From: Tropicibacter sp. Alg240-R139
GTDB lineage: Bacteria; Pseudomonadota; Alphaproteobacteria; Rhodobacterales; Rhodobacteraceae
NCBI RefSeq assembly: GCF_900537075.1
Contig: NZ_UNRA01000005.1
Coordinates: forward strand, 62,001-126,000
Direction: 5' to 3'
Length of the DNA: 64,000 nucleotides
In this document: piece after piece, positions 18,225 to 26,918 of the stretch
Numbering within the stretch: the stretch's first letter is position 1
Layout: every line of letters starts with the position of its first letter
The notes under the pieces: generated by a model
Seen by the model: only the letters and a program-made list of their open reading frames with translations
Databases searched by the model: none
What the model was told of the DNA's origin: nothing
Program-made: the position numbers and the translations under genes

Positions 18225-19415
18225 TCACGACGCCGCGCTCTCCAACCCGGTGCCGCCGTAAAGCCATTCGATCTCCGCGAACCAATCCTGCGGTGTCTTT
18301 GCCCGCATGATGGCGTTTCTCAATTCCGCATGGGCCCCCGCGGGGTGATAAATGTGCTCTCCGATCTCCCGAGACTGCAACTGAACGCGCGCTGTACGCA
18401 AGCGCCGTTTCTGCTGATAGGCGCACAAGGCCTGTTCCAGATCATCATGGGTGGCCACCATGTCCGACAGGCAAACCGCGTCTTCCATCGCCATACAGGC
18501 GCCTTGGGCAAAATATTGCAGCATCGGATGGGCCGCATCCCCCAGCAAGGCCACACGCCCCTCGACCCAGTCCATCACCGGGTCCCGATCACACAGCACC
18601 CACAGTTTCCAATCCTGCCCTTGTTCGATCACCTGCTGCGCCAAGGGGTGCACATGCTCAAACCCGCGCCGCACCTCTTCGACCGGAACGGGCTTGCCCG
18701 CCACCGGCTCGGGCGCGTGGTTGTGATAGGTCACGACCAGATTGAAATTCTGCCCGCCCGACAGCGGATAATGCACCACATGGCACTTGGGTCCCGCCCA
18801 CAGCGTCGCCGCATTCCATCGCAGCGCCTCGGGCATCTGATCCACCGGAATGACCGAGCGATAGGTCGTGTGCCCCGACACCCGAGGTGGGCCATCGTCC
18901 AGCATCTGCTTGCGCACCTTCGACCACAGCCCATCCGCACCAATAAGCGCCGCGCCCTCAACGCGCGCGCCATCGCTGAGCACCGCATAAACACTGTCGC
19001 CGTCCTGCGCATACCCCTGAACCGCCGCTTCGGTCCTAAGCTCAATCAGCGGGTTCGCCTCACACGCGCCTAAAAACACCCCATGCATCTCACCCCGATG
19101 CACCACGGCATAAGGGTTTCCCATATGCACGCGAAACGCGTCGCCCAACGGAATACGCGTGATCTCCTCACCGCTCAGCGCATCCATCAAACGCAGGTTG
19201 TCGATGTACACGGCCATCGACCGCGCCGCATCACCGACACCCAGATAGTCAAAAGCATGAAACGCATTAGGGCCCAGTTGAATTCCGGCCCCGATCTCAC
19301 CAAACTGGGCGGCCTTCTCCAGAACCAACACCCTCCGCCCGCGCTGGGCCAGGCCCAGCGCTGCAGCAAGACCGCCAATCCCGCCACCAGCGATCAGGAT
19401 GCGGTCTTGGCTCAT
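18225..19415 (-). CDS. 3-hydroxybenzoate 6-hydroxylase-type flavoprotein monooxygenase
   Basis: A 396-residue class A FAD monooxygenase. It shows N-terminal GGGIGGLAAALGLAQRG, the middle DG motif LIGADGLWSKVRKQ and the second FAD motif ALLGDAAHPMLQYFAQGACM. It oxidises an aromatic acid using NAD(P)H and O2. The close relatives are 3-hydroxybenzoate 6-hydroxylase and salicylate hydroxylase. The next genes encode gentisate dioxygenase and fumarylpyruvate hydrolase, so conversion of 3-hydroxybenzoate to gentisate is the best reading. Salicylate 5-hydroxylation cannot be excluded. Confidence 0.87.
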   Translation of the reverse strand: MSQDRILIAGGGIGGLAAALGLAQRGRRVLVLEKAAQFGEIGAGIQLGPNAFHAFDYLGVGDAARSMAVYIDNLRLMDALSGEEITRIPLGDAFRVHMGNPYAVVHRGEMHGVFLGACEANPLIELRTEAAVQGYAQDGDSVYAVLSDGARVEGAALIGADGLWSKVRKQMLDDGPPRVSGHTTYRSVIPVDQMPEALRWNAATLWAGPKCHVVHYPLSGGQNFNLVVTYHNHAPEPVAGKPVPVEEVRRGFEHVHPLAQQVIEQGQDWKLWVLCDRDPVMDWVEGRVALLGDAAHPMLQYFAQGACMAMEDAVCLSDMVATHDDLEQALCAYQQKRRLRTARVQLQSREIGEHIYHPAGAHAELRNAIMRAKTPQDWFAEIEWLYGGTGLESAAS

Positions 19416-19418
19416 GGC

Positions 19419-20117
19419 TTACTCCGCCTCACTCAGCGTCAGGGCAATCGGGTCCAGCCCGTCGATGCCACCTTCGATCACATCTCCCGCCACGACCGGA
19501 CCAACCCCGGCAGGCGTTCCGGTCATGATCAGATCGCCGGGCCGCAGGTGATAGAACCCCGACAGATGACAGATGATCTCATCAATCTTCCAGATCAGCT
19601 CAGCCAGAGTCGCATCCTGCTTGAACTCGCCATTCACCGACAGATGAATGCGCTTGCCTTCATCCGCAGCCCAATCCGCAAACTTCGTCAGCGGCGCAAA
19701 AACGGCCGCCTGCTCAACATCCTTGCCCAGATCCCAAGGCCGCTGCTTGTTCCGCTCGCGGATCTGCAAATCCCGCCGCGTCATGTCCAACGCACAGCCA
19801 TAGGCATAAACCGCATCCCACGCCTGACCCGCATCCGCCCGAAACACCGGCTTGCCAATCGCCAAAGCCAATTCCATCTCATAATGGAAATTCTCGGTGC
19901 CCGGAGGGTAGGGCACCGTCGCCCCCGTCAACACCGCATTCGCGGCGGACTTGGTGAAATAAAACGGTGCCTCGCGATCCACCTCATGCCCCATCTCGGC
20001 GGCATGCGCGGCATAATTCCGGCCGACGCAGAAAATCCGCCCGATCGGATAAGTGGCACTCTCTCCATTCACCGGAATGCCGGGGGTCTGGGGCAGGGAA
20101 AACAGGCTGTCGCTCAT
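19419..20117 (-). CDS. fumarylpyruvate hydrolase (FAH family)
   Basis: A 232-residue FAH-fold hydrolase, shorter than fumarylacetoacetase and typical of NagK-like fumarylpyruvate hydrolases. It has IFCVGRNYAAHAAEMGHEVD at the N-terminus, metal-binding E/D residues in YEMELALAIGKP and CALDMTRRDLQ, and MTGTPAGVGPVVAGDVIEG near the end. It splits fumarylpyruvate (or maleylpyruvate) to pyruvate and a C4 acid. It overlaps the gentisate dioxygenase gene by four bases. Confidence 0.88.
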   Translation of the reverse strand: MSDSLFSLPQTPGIPVNGESATYPIGRIFCVGRNYAAHAAEMGHEVDREAPFYFTKSAANAVLTGATVPYPPGTENFHYEMELALAIGKPVFRADAGQAWDAVYAYGCALDMTRRDLQIRERNKQRPWDLGKDVEQAAVFAPLTKFADWAADEGKRIHLSVNGEFKQDATLAELIWKIDEIICHLSGFYHLRPGDLIMTGTPAGVGPVVAGDVIEGGIDGLDPIALTLSEAE

Positions 20118-21151
20118 CGCGCGCGCTCCTCATAATAGCCAAGCTTGTCCTGTAGCGGACGGTCATGAATGCGGATCACAAAGGCCTCGCTCTCCGCCTG
20201 ATGAGAGATAGCGGCAAAGACCGGCGCCGTGAACGTATCCTTTGGCCCCCATTCGATCACTTGCCCGTCAACCTCTGTCCACCCGCGCCCCTTGATCACA
20301 TGAAACGCACAAGAGGACGACCGCAGCGGAGGCCTCTGAGACTGCCCCGCACCAAACATCATCGCCGTGAACCCAAGGGTCGGCAGAATATCCTCTCCCG
20401 TCTCGGGGTTGATGTAATCCAGCTCGGCGATCTCATCCCCACCGTATGCTGCCATCTGACGCAACGCCGCCTCGGTCCCGGTCCAGGGGTAACGCAACAT
20501 CGGAAAGCGGCGGGCGCGGTGACCTGGCCTCCGGGTAGGAGCGAGACCCGCCGCCTTGTACTCAACCTCGCTGGCATCGGGCCGGTTGCGTTGGGGCTGC
20601 AACTCACCCTCAACCGCATAAGACCCTTCAAGCTGGACGAACACCGGCAGGTCCAAGGCATCCAGCCAGACCACCGGCCCCTCACCGTCGTGCCCATGAT
20701 CATGCCACTCGCCGGATGGCGTCAGAACCAGATCGCCCTCCTCCATCGGCAGGCGCTCGCTGTCGACCACCGAATACCCGCCCGACCCCTCGACAATGAT
20801 CCGCACCGCCGACGGCGTATGCCGGTGTGCAGGCGCGCTTTCACCCGGCAACAGCAGCTGCATCCCCAAATAGATCGAGGCCGTCGCCTGCATCGCCCCG
20901 GTCCCACGCCCTGGATCAGACATCACCAGCACCCGGCGCTCGGCCTTTTCCACCGGCGTCAACTCCCCCGCCTTTAGCAACAGAGGCCGCAAAGCAGCAT
21001 AGCTCCAATACCCCGCCCGCGTCACCGGCTGTGGCGCGCCGTGCGGCAGCACATTGCGCATCATCGGCCACAAAGGGGCCACCCCCGCCTGCGCCAACTC
21101 ATCGCGATATGCCTGTGGTAAATCCTCCAACTCGGCCAACGGTTCGGACAT
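20114..21151 (-). CDS. gentisate 1,2-dioxygenase
   Basis: A 345-residue bicupin dioxygenase that opens gentisate to maleylpyruvate. The first cupin has the iron motif HRHTPSAVRIIVEGSGGYS with ESAPAHRHTPSA; a downstream His in GEWHDHGHDGEG completes the site. The C-terminal cupin (about residues 230-330) is degenerate, with FHVIKGRGWTEVDG. It is the first gene of the gentisate-TRAP operon. No maleylpyruvate isomerase is present in the window. Confidence 0.92.
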   Translation of the reverse strand: MSEPLAELEDLPQAYRDELAQAGVAPLWPMMRNVLPHGAPQPVTRAGYWSYAALRPLLLKAGELTPVEKAERRVLVMSDPGRGTGAMQATASIYLGMQLLLPGESAPAHRHTPSAVRIIVEGSGGYSVVDSERLPMEEGDLVLTPSGEWHDHGHDGEGPVVWLDALDLPVFVQLEGSYAVEGELQPQRNRPDASEVEYKAAGLAPTRRPGHRARRFPMLRYPWTGTEAALRQMAAYGGDEIAELDYINPETGEDILPTLGFTAMMFGAGQSQRPPLRSSSCAFHVIKGRGWTEVDGQVIEWGPKDTFTAPVFAAISHQAESEAFVIRIHDRPLQDKLGYYEERAR

Positions 21152-21726
21152 GTCGTTCTCCTCTCACGCGCACCATGATGCACACTTATCACAAGAAAAC
21201 GCGTCAAAAATGACCCGGATCAGCGAAAATTCTCCATCCGGCAGAGCCCGCAGCCAAGCTTCCACTGGCCGGTTCTTGCCAACAACTCCAGATTGCATAG
21301 GCATGAACTCGCTCACTTTCATAATCCGGACCCAGAGAGCTCTTTTCGGTATTGCGCTGACCCCAACTCAAAGTCCAACTGCTCAAGGAAACATGATAGA
21401 GTTGGAAAACCTGAACACACGCGGATCAGAATTCACCAATAGACTTTTCGACCCTTGGGTGATCCGCGCTACGTTATGAGTAACTAGTCTACACAGAATT
21501 CCGTCGGCGCAGTGACTTCTTCGACCACCCCCCCAGTTTGTAGGTCGAGGAAGTTGAATACGTATCTCTGCTCACGCAATTGCGTCGACGGACTGGTCAG
21601 GAAACCCATTTTTAGGGCGACTGATCAATGACCAGGCTTTGCCGCTACACCCAGCCTGGTCTCCCCCGTCAAAGAGAACCCCCTCCTCTTTGACGGGGAT
21701 CACCTTAGCGGCTTCGGTCGAACATA
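21152..21726. other. Intergenic region upstream of gentisate dioxygenase
   Basis: A 575-bp stretch with no convincing gene; short frames here have no family features. It holds the promoter of the gentisate operon near 21152-21250 (TGAT and ATCA half-sites flank CACACTT-like sequence around 21174-21192) and the terminator hairpin of the XRE-cupin gene at 21664-21698. The middle (21480-21620) could be decayed coding sequence, but nothing is recognisable. Confidence 0.5.
21664..21698 (-). terminator. Hairpin downstream of XRE-cupin regulator
   Basis: CCCCGTCAAAGAG pairs perfectly with CTCTTTGACGGGG (13 bp), around a 9-base loop and about 30 bp past the regulator stop. The stem is strong but lacks a following T-run on the minus strand, so termination may be partial. 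Confidence 0.6.
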
Positions 21727-22293
21727 TTACGCGTTTTTGACGATCAGAAAGACGCGTGCAGGCTGATCTTCGGCTTCAATGGCATGCGCAATGTCCGCTG
21801 CATATCGGGCGGTATCCCCGACGTTCAACGTATTGGTTGCGCTACCCGAAGTAACCCGAACCGACCCGTCCAGCACAGTCAGCTGTTCGTTGGCCCCACG
21901 CGTGTGCGGCTGACTGTTCAGCGTCCCACCCGCTTCAAACCGAATGTCGTAAACTTCATGCCCGCCGGCCTCTTCGGGGGGCGACAGGATCTGAATGCGA
22001 CAACCCTGCCCCATGTTGTCTATGCTGGGCACGTCCGACGCGCGCAGAACTTCGATCTTGTCCGCGGCCTCACCGTCCTCCAGCAGACCGGCAAAATCCA
22101 CCTGCAGCGCCCGCGTCAGGTTCCACAAGGTCGCGATCGTCGGGCTGCTTTCCCCGCGCTCAATCTGGCTCACCATCGAACGGGACACGCCCGACAGATT
22201 CGCCACCGCTTCCAGCGACAGTCCGTGCGCCCTCCGTGCCTCTTTCAGGCGCGCGGGCAGGCGTGTCAGGATATCGTCTGCATTCTCCGTCAT
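21727..22293 (-). CDS. XRE-family regulator with C-terminal cupin
   Basis: A 188-residue one-component regulator. Residues ~13-68 are a helix-turn-helix (RRAHGLSLEAVANLSGVSRS, then SQIERGESSPTIATLWNLTR). Residues ~110-180 form a single cupin ligand domain (PHTRGANEQLTVLDGSVRV). Relatives often control amino acid, polyamine or aromatic metabolism. It could regulate the gentisate operon, transcribed in the same direction downstream, but over 500 bp lies between and no operator was matched. Confidence 0.85.
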   Translation of the reverse strand: MTENADDILTRLPARLKEARRAHGLSLEAVANLSGVSRSMVSQIERGESSPTIATLWNLTRALQVDFAGLLEDGEAADKIEVLRASDVPSIDNMGQGCRIQILSPPEEAGGHEVYDIRFEAGGTLNSQPHTRGANEQLTVLDGSVRVTSGSATNTLNVGDTARYAADIAHAIEAEDQPARVFLIVKNA

Positions 22294-22381
22294 AACGGAG
22301 TCTCTGCCTGTCTTTCCCTGCCCTTGTCAACTCTAGCCAGCCCAGGTAAAGAAATGTTACGTAATAACATTACAAATTATC

Positions 22382-22678
22382 ATGCACAGAAACATCGCCT
22401 CTTCCCTCCGGCGCCGCAAGGCCGCCCCAATGACCCGCTTTGATCGGCTGCATCCCGAACTTCGCGGCTGGCTCCAGCACGCCATGCTCAGTTGGTCGGT
22501 CAAGTCGGTCGAACGGATCTGGGCCAAAGCCATGCGGCAACACAGGGGCAACGTTCAAGCCGTTTTGACCGAGTTGGACCGCATTGAGCGCGCCCACATG
22601 ATCCGCGATATCGAGCGCATCTGGGGCCCCGATCACCCCAGCCTGCCTGGCAGCAATTCAGTACGGGCCGCCGCATAA
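22382..22678 (+). CDS. DUF6525 family protein
   Basis: A 98-residue basic, helical protein of a family common in Rhodobacteraceae: N-terminal NIASSLRRRKAAPMTRFDRL, then HPELRGWLQHAMLSWSVKSV and ERIWAKAMRQHRGNVQAVLT. Function unknown. It is divergent from the XRE-cupin regulator, with starts about 90 bp apart. No strong ribosome site was seen. Confidence 0.7.
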   Translation: MHRNIASSLRRRKAAPMTRFDRLHPELRGWLQHAMLSWSVKSVERIWAKAMRQHRGNVQAVLTELDRIERAHMIRDIERIWGPDHPSLPGSNSVRAAA

Positions 22679-22813
22679 AGCCAGTGCACGGGGTGTGCAC
22701 GCTTAGTGCACGCATAGTGCATATGGGATTTGACCAGTTTTGTTGACGGCACGTTCCCGCAGACAGGGTCGTGCTGCACATGCATACTGCCGCCAAATCG
22801 AGAGGAGACTTCT

Positions 22814-23989
22814 ATGACCGACATCGTGATATTGGACGGTGCCCGCACCGCCATCGGCACCTTCGGCGGGGCGCTGGCCTCGACCGCGCCCATTGACCTG
22901 GCCACCGTCGCAACCGAGGCCGCGCTGGAACGTTCCGGGGTTGAGGGTGCGCAGATCGGGCACGTGGTTTTTGGCCATGTGATCAACACTGAACCCCGCG
23001 ACATGTACCTCAGCCGCGTGGCGGCGATGCAAGCGGGCATCCCCAGTGGCACACCCGCGATGAACGTCAACCGCCTTTGCGGATCGGGTGCGCAAGCCAT
23101 TGTTTCCGCCGTTCAATCTCTGATGTTGGGCGACGCCGAATTTGCTCTGGCCGGTGGTGCGGAAAGCATGTCGCGCAGCCCCTTCATCATGCAACAGACC
23201 CGCTGGGGTGCCAAGATGGGCGACGTCAAATCGCTCGACATGATGCTGGGCGCATTGAACTGTCCGTTCGGCACCGGCCACATGGGCGTCACGGCGGAAA
23301 ACGTCGCAGACGAACACCAGATCACCCGCGAACAGATGGACGGCTTTGCAATGGCCAGTCAAACCCGCGCCGCAGCAGCCATCGAAGCAGGCCACTTCAA
23401 CAGCCAGATCACGCCGGTCCAGGTCAAGGTCAAGCGCGACATGGTGGACTTCGTGGTCGACGAACACCCCAAGGCCACCACCGCCGAGGCCCTCGCCGGA
23501 CTGCGCCCCGTCTTCAAGAAGGACGGTCGCGTAACTGCCGGAAATGCAAGCGGAATTAATGACGGTGCGGCGGCGATGGTCTTTGCTACGGCCGACGCCG
23601 CAGAGAAGGCTGGGCTGAAACCCAAGGCTCGTGTACTGGGCTATGCCCACGCCGGTGTCCGCCCCGAAGTCATGGGCATCGGCCCGGTTCCGGCGGTGCA
23701 AAACCTGATGGCCAAGACCGGCCTTACAGCAGATGATTTCGACGTGATCGAAAGCAACGAAGCCTTCGCTTCGCAAGCGCTCGCGGTCAACAAGGAACTG
23801 GGTCTGGACGCCGCCAAGGTGAACCCAAACGGTGGCGCGATTGCCCTGGGTCACCCAGTGGGTGCAACCGGCGCAATCATCACACTCAAAGCGCTTTATG
23901 AACTGGAGCGGATCGGCGGCTCCAAGGCGCTGGTCACTATGTGCATCGGCGGCGGTCAGGGCATCGCACTGGCGCTGGAACGCGTTTGA
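22814..23989 (+). CDS. acetyl-CoA acetyltransferase (thiolase)
   Basis: A 391-residue biosynthetic-type thiolase that condenses two acetyl-CoA to acetoacetyl-CoA, or the reverse. The catalytic Cys is in NRLCGSGAQAIVSAVQSL (about residue 88). His is in NPNGGAIALGHPVGATGA (about 348) and the second Cys in VTMCIGGGQGIALALER (about 378). The start at 22814 is preferred because AGAGGAGA precedes it. No phaB neighbour exists, so a PHB role is not certain. A terminator hairpin follows. Confidence 0.93.
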   Translation: MTDIVILDGARTAIGTFGGALASTAPIDLATVATEAALERSGVEGAQIGHVVFGHVINTEPRDMYLSRVAAMQAGIPSGTPAMNVNRLCGSGAQAIVSAVQSLMLGDAEFALAGGAESMSRSPFIMQQTRWGAKMGDVKSLDMMLGALNCPFGTGHMGVTAENVADEHQITREQMDGFAMASQTRAAAAIEAGHFNSQITPVQVKVKRDMVDFVVDEHPKATTAEALAGLRPVFKKDGRVTAGNASGINDGAAAMVFATADAAEKAGLKPKARVLGYAHAGVRPEVMGIGPVPAVQNLMAKTGLTADDFDVIESNEAFASQALAVNKELGLDAAKVNPNGGAIALGHPVGATGAIITLKALYELERIGGSKALVTMCIGGGQGIALALERV

Positions 23990-24005
23990 TTTACTGAAGA
24001 AAGTC

Positions 24006-24044
24006 GAAAGGGGTCGCCGTCATTCGGCTGCGGCCCTTTCTTTT
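24006..24044 (+). terminator. Terminator after acetyl-CoA acetyltransferase
   Basis: GAAAGGG-GTCGC pairs with GCGGCCCTTTC around an ATTCGGC-containing loop and is followed by TTTTCTT. It lies 17 bases past the thiolase stop and overlaps the end of the convergent Fe-S gene. Confidence 0.65.
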
Positions 24045-25009
24045 CTTCGGGCCAGTTTGGCCGCCAAGCTTATTCCTACACCGGGACGCGACCAAGGGCA
24101 TTGCGCGATGCAGATCGCACAGCCGTGGGTTTGGTTGAAGAATGGCAAACACTTGTCGAAATCGACGTACCATTTGCGCGCGCCCCGTACCATTTGCTTG
24201 TCCGCCGACAAGGCTTCGGGCGGACAGGCATCTTCGCAAATCCGGCAGTTCTGACAAAAAGCGTCGATCCCGTGTTCCCGCGCGGGGGTCGGCTCAAACG
24301 GGGCATCGGTCAGTACCGCGGACAGCCGAAATGAGGCGCCCAGTTCCGGGTTGATGATCGAACCGTGCTTGCCCAACTCTCCAAACCCGCAGGCCAACGC
24401 AGGCGGAATCAACGCAAGCGCCCCGGTCATCGGTCCGGTGACGGCCTCGGCCTCCCATCCTTGTTCCCGAATCCACCCGGCAACCGATTTAGCAGCCAAA
24501 GCAGCACGGGCATATTGGGCCATCACTTCCAGCCCTGCACGGGTTTCCGGCGCGGTGGAAATCTCGACATAATCGTGTTGCACGCCCAAGACGATGACCC
24601 GCGACTGCGGGATGCCATGGCCTTCGAACACCCACTCGGGCCGCATTTCGGCAACCCCGGTCATTTCACAAATGGAACTTTGCACAAAATGATCCAAGCC
24701 GCGCGTCCATTCCTTCGAAGACCGAGAGATAGCCTCAACAGCAACATCGGGTAGGGGAGCGTCCAGAATCTGCTGTCGCTCGGCTCGTCGACTGCCGAAC
24801 GCCGGTTCGTTAGCTGATCGCCGGTAGAAATAGAGCTGTAGGGTCCCATGTGGAATGTCCCCTGGCTCGGGCGCCCAATAGACCATCGAAGGGTTACGCG
24901 GCTCTGGCTCGCCCAGTCCGTTTATCTGATTGCCGCTAATCGCAGGCTGACATGAAACCTGATCGGAATCCGGGCGAAACGGGCGATATGGGTTCGGCTT
25001 TGGCATCAT
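24020..25009 (-). CDS. reductive-dehalogenase-like 4Fe-4S protein
   Basis: A 329-residue soluble protein. The C-terminal third carries two 4Fe-4S motifs: C252-x2-C-x2-C-x3-C (CQNCRICEDACP) and C287 with C297-x2-C-x3-C (CAICIAQCPW). The preceding ~200 residues, with SVAGWIREQGWEAEAVTGPM and IPPALACGFGELGKHGSIIN, match the corrinoid-binding reductase region of reductive dehalogenases and distant QueG-like proteins. There is no Tat signal, and no C-terminal flavin/ferredoxin domain as in long aerobic forms. It may be a cytosolic cobamide-dependent reductase. Substrate unknown. Confidence 0.75.
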   Translation of the reverse strand: MMPKPNPYRPFRPDSDQVSCQPAISGNQINGLGEPEPRNPSMVYWAPEPGDIPHGTLQLYFYRRSANEPAFGSRRAERQQILDAPLPDVAVEAISRSSKEWTRGLDHFVQSSICEMTGVAEMRPEWVFEGHGIPQSRVIVLGVQHDYVEISTAPETRAGLEVMAQYARAALAAKSVAGWIREQGWEAEAVTGPMTGALALIPPALACGFGELGKHGSIINPELGASFRLSAVLTDAPFEPTPAREHGIDAFCQNCRICEDACPPEALSADKQMVRGARKWYVDFDKCLPFFNQTHGCAICIAQCPWSRPGVGISLAAKLARRKERAAAE

Positions 25010-25342
25010 CAGACACTAACACAGTTTATGTCTATGGTTGGACTCATCAAACTTGGGTTTGCTGCTTACTTCGGATCTCGAAGAGCAACGTGTTCTCATG
25101 CAGCATAGGAACCTGTCTTGGAAGAACCTAAAACCCACTATCCCCAAAATTTCTTCGCAAGCCTAAAGTCGACGATCGGCGCGAAGTATCCCAGAGCACA
25201 TCGCATAACGTCGTTGCCAAGCAAAGTCGTCTGCCACCCCATATTCTGTATACAATTCCGCATCCAATATTGTGGACAAACTCATTGACATTTGGCCCGG
25301 CTATGGCAAGAACGGATCAGTCAATCAAAAAGGCAACCGGAC
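25010..25342. promoter_or_regulatory. Promoter region of GntR gene
   Basis: A 333-bp gap between divergent genes. Most of it shows nothing recognisable. CTGTATACAATT at 25246-25257, followed by ATATTGTGGACAAA, lies about 85 bp before the GntR start. It is the exact reverse complement of a site upstream of the TPP-enzyme gene. Confidence 0.45.
25246..25257 (+). promoter_or_regulatory. GntR operator candidate CTGTATACAATT
   Basis: The GTATAC core is palindromic and resembles the TNGTNNNACNA style of FadR/VanR-subfamily GntR sites. The 12-bp word recurs in inverse orientation at 28687-28698. Autoregulation of the downstream GntR gene is a reasonable inference. Confidence 0.55.
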
Positions 25343-26005
25343 ATGAGCACGAGCGTTGATTTGGTGTACGAACAGGTCCGCCAGATGGCTGCCAATTTCG
25401 AGTTCAAGCCAGCGGAACGGATCAATGAAAGCGAGCTGTCCAAACAGTTGGGCGCCAGCCGAACTCCCCTACGCGAGGCGATGAATCGGCTGACCGCGGA
25501 AGGTCTGTTAATGTTTGAACCCGGTCGCGGATTCTTTTGTCAGCCACTGACCCCGGAACTGGTTGTACATTTGTACGAAATACGCGAGGCGCTAGAAACC
25601 GCAGCCATTCGCGCCGCCGTCGAGCGTGCAAGCGACGATGACATCGCAATTCTCCGGCAGTTCCTGACCGATACCGCAGACCGCTATGCAGATGGCACTC
25701 CAACCAAGGAAATCGTGCGCCTTGATGAGGAATTTCACCTCATGATCGCGGGGCTGTCAGGCAACCCCGAGTTGGTGAATATGATCAAGCTAACTTACGA
25801 ACGCATCCGCTATGTACGTTGGATTGCAATGCGAGAACGGATCGACATCACCCACGCAGCGCATTTGCACATCTTCGAAGCGCTGGAAAATCGTGACAGC
25901 CAAGCCGCCGAAGAGCGCATGCGCACTCATATCAAGACGCACAATGCTGAGGCGACTGAAATCGTGGGCAAGGCGTATAGCAACCTTTACGTCCCTCAAC
26001 ACTAA
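25343..26005 (+). CDS. GntR family transcriptional regulator (FCD domain)
   Basis: A 220-residue regulator. The N-terminal winged helix (residues ~5-65) includes INESELSKQLGASRTPLREA and LTAEGLLMFEPGRGFF. The C-terminal FCD helical effector domain (~75-205) includes YEIREALETAAIRAAVERAS and the metal-site-like EEFHLMIAGLSGNPELV and HAAHLHIFEALENRD. The start at 25343 removes a non-conserved leader. It sits 25 bp before the racemase-like gene and probably controls the whole 25-33 kb cluster. Confidence 0.9.
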   Translation: MSTSVDLVYEQVRQMAANFEFKPAERINESELSKQLGASRTPLREAMNRLTAEGLLMFEPGRGFFCQPLTPELVVHLYEIREALETAAIRAAVERASDDDIAILRQFLTDTADRYADGTPTKEIVRLDEEFHLMIAGLSGNPELVNMIKLTYERIRYVRWIAMRERIDITHAAHLHIFEALENRDSQAAEERMRTHIKTHNAEATEIVGKAYSNLYVPQH

Positions 26006-26030
26006 GGTTTTTCAGGAAAGGGCCAGAGCA

Positions 26031-26786
26031 ATGGCAACCGAATTTGGTGGAAAATCCGTCTATGGCGCTGTGCTAGGTATCCTGATGCTCGAAGCGCGTT
26101 TTCCGCGCATCTACGGCGATATCGGCAACGCCACCACATGGCCATTTCCTGTACAGTACCGCGTGGTTAAGGGAGCCAGCCCCGACAAAGTTGTGCGCCA
26201 GGATCCCATGCTGCTTGTCGATGACTTCATTGCTGCAGCCAATGAACTGGTAGAAAGCGGGTGTGACGGGATTACCACCAACTGCGGGTTCTTGGCACTG
26301 ACGCAGGAGCGGATCTCCAGGGCGGTTCCGGTGCCAGTGGCGACCTCCTCCCTGATGCAGATCCCCATAGTGCAGGCGCTGATGGGACCGGGCAAGAAAG
26401 TGGCGGTTCTGACGATATCAAAGAACACGCTGACACCAGCTCACATGAAGGCGGCAGGCGTTTCGAACCTTGATGAAGTTCCGATCTTTGGCACCGATGG
26501 CGGCCGCGCCTTTACCCGCTGCATCCTGGATGATCACGCCGAGATTGACTTTGAGGCCTGTCGTCAGGACATGATCGATGCCGCGCGCCAGATCGTGGAA
26601 ACAGACCGGGACATCGGCGCAATCGTTCTGGAATGCACCAACATGGTGCCCTACGCCCGCGACGTGCGAAAAGTCACAGGCCTGCCAGTCTATTCAATCT
26701 ACTCTTTCGTGAACTGGTTCCATCAGGGGCTAATGCCACAGCGGTTTCCGCTTGAGCTCGACGATCCCCGGGCAGGCTTGTACTAA
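26031..26786 (+). CDS. aspartate/glutamate racemase superfamily protein
   Basis: A 251-residue protein with the Asp/Glu racemase fold. The two cysteine regions that act as acid/base are DGITTNCGFLALTQERIS (Cys ~83) and IGAIVLECTNMVPYARDVRK (Cys ~203). Both cysteines are present, as in racemases and maleate isomerase; arylmalonate decarboxylase keeps only one. The substrate is not evident. It is cotranscribed with GntR behind an AGGAAAGGG-like ribosome site. Confidence 0.83.
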   Translation: MATEFGGKSVYGAVLGILMLEARFPRIYGDIGNATTWPFPVQYRVVKGASPDKVVRQDPMLLVDDFIAAANELVESGCDGITTNCGFLALTQERISRAVPVPVATSSLMQIPIVQALMGPGKKVAVLTISKNTLTPAHMKAAGVSNLDEVPIFGTDGGRAFTRCILDDHAEIDFEACRQDMIDAARQIVETDRDIGAIVLECTNMVPYARDVRKVTGLPVYSIYSFVNWFHQGLMPQRFPLELDDPRAGLY

Positions 26787-26825
26787 GTTCGGTTTCTCTG
26801 CCTGACGGCTCGAAAGGAAAAGGAA

Positions 26826-26876
26826 GCAGCGGGCGCAGCGGGAGAGTAAGAATTACTCTCCCGCTGCGCCCGCTGC
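26826..26876. terminator. Long perfect hairpin between convergent genes
   Basis: Two 24-bp arms (26826-26849 and 26853-26876) are perfectly complementary around a GAA loop. It lies 40 bp past the racemase-like gene and 43 bp past the stop of the convergent TPP-enzyme gene. It probably acts as a bidirectional terminator, though no long T-run flanks it. Confidence 0.7.
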
Positions 26877-26918
26877 CTTGCGTTCCGCTATTTAGGGCTG
26901 AACCGTCTAGCCCTAATG

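Noticed and set aside
21054-21479. Plus-strand ORF across the gentisate promoter region
   Set aside because: Starts inside the dioxygenase gene on the other strand, shows no conserved pattern and has no ribosome site.
22703-23854. Minus-strand ORF of 383 codons opposite the thiolase gene
   Set aside because: Shadow of a GC-rich gene; the plus strand has all thiolase catalytic motifs.
22814-23989. Naming the thiolase phaA and inferring a PHB operon
   Set aside because: No phaB or phaC neighbour is present, so the pathway is not supported by context.
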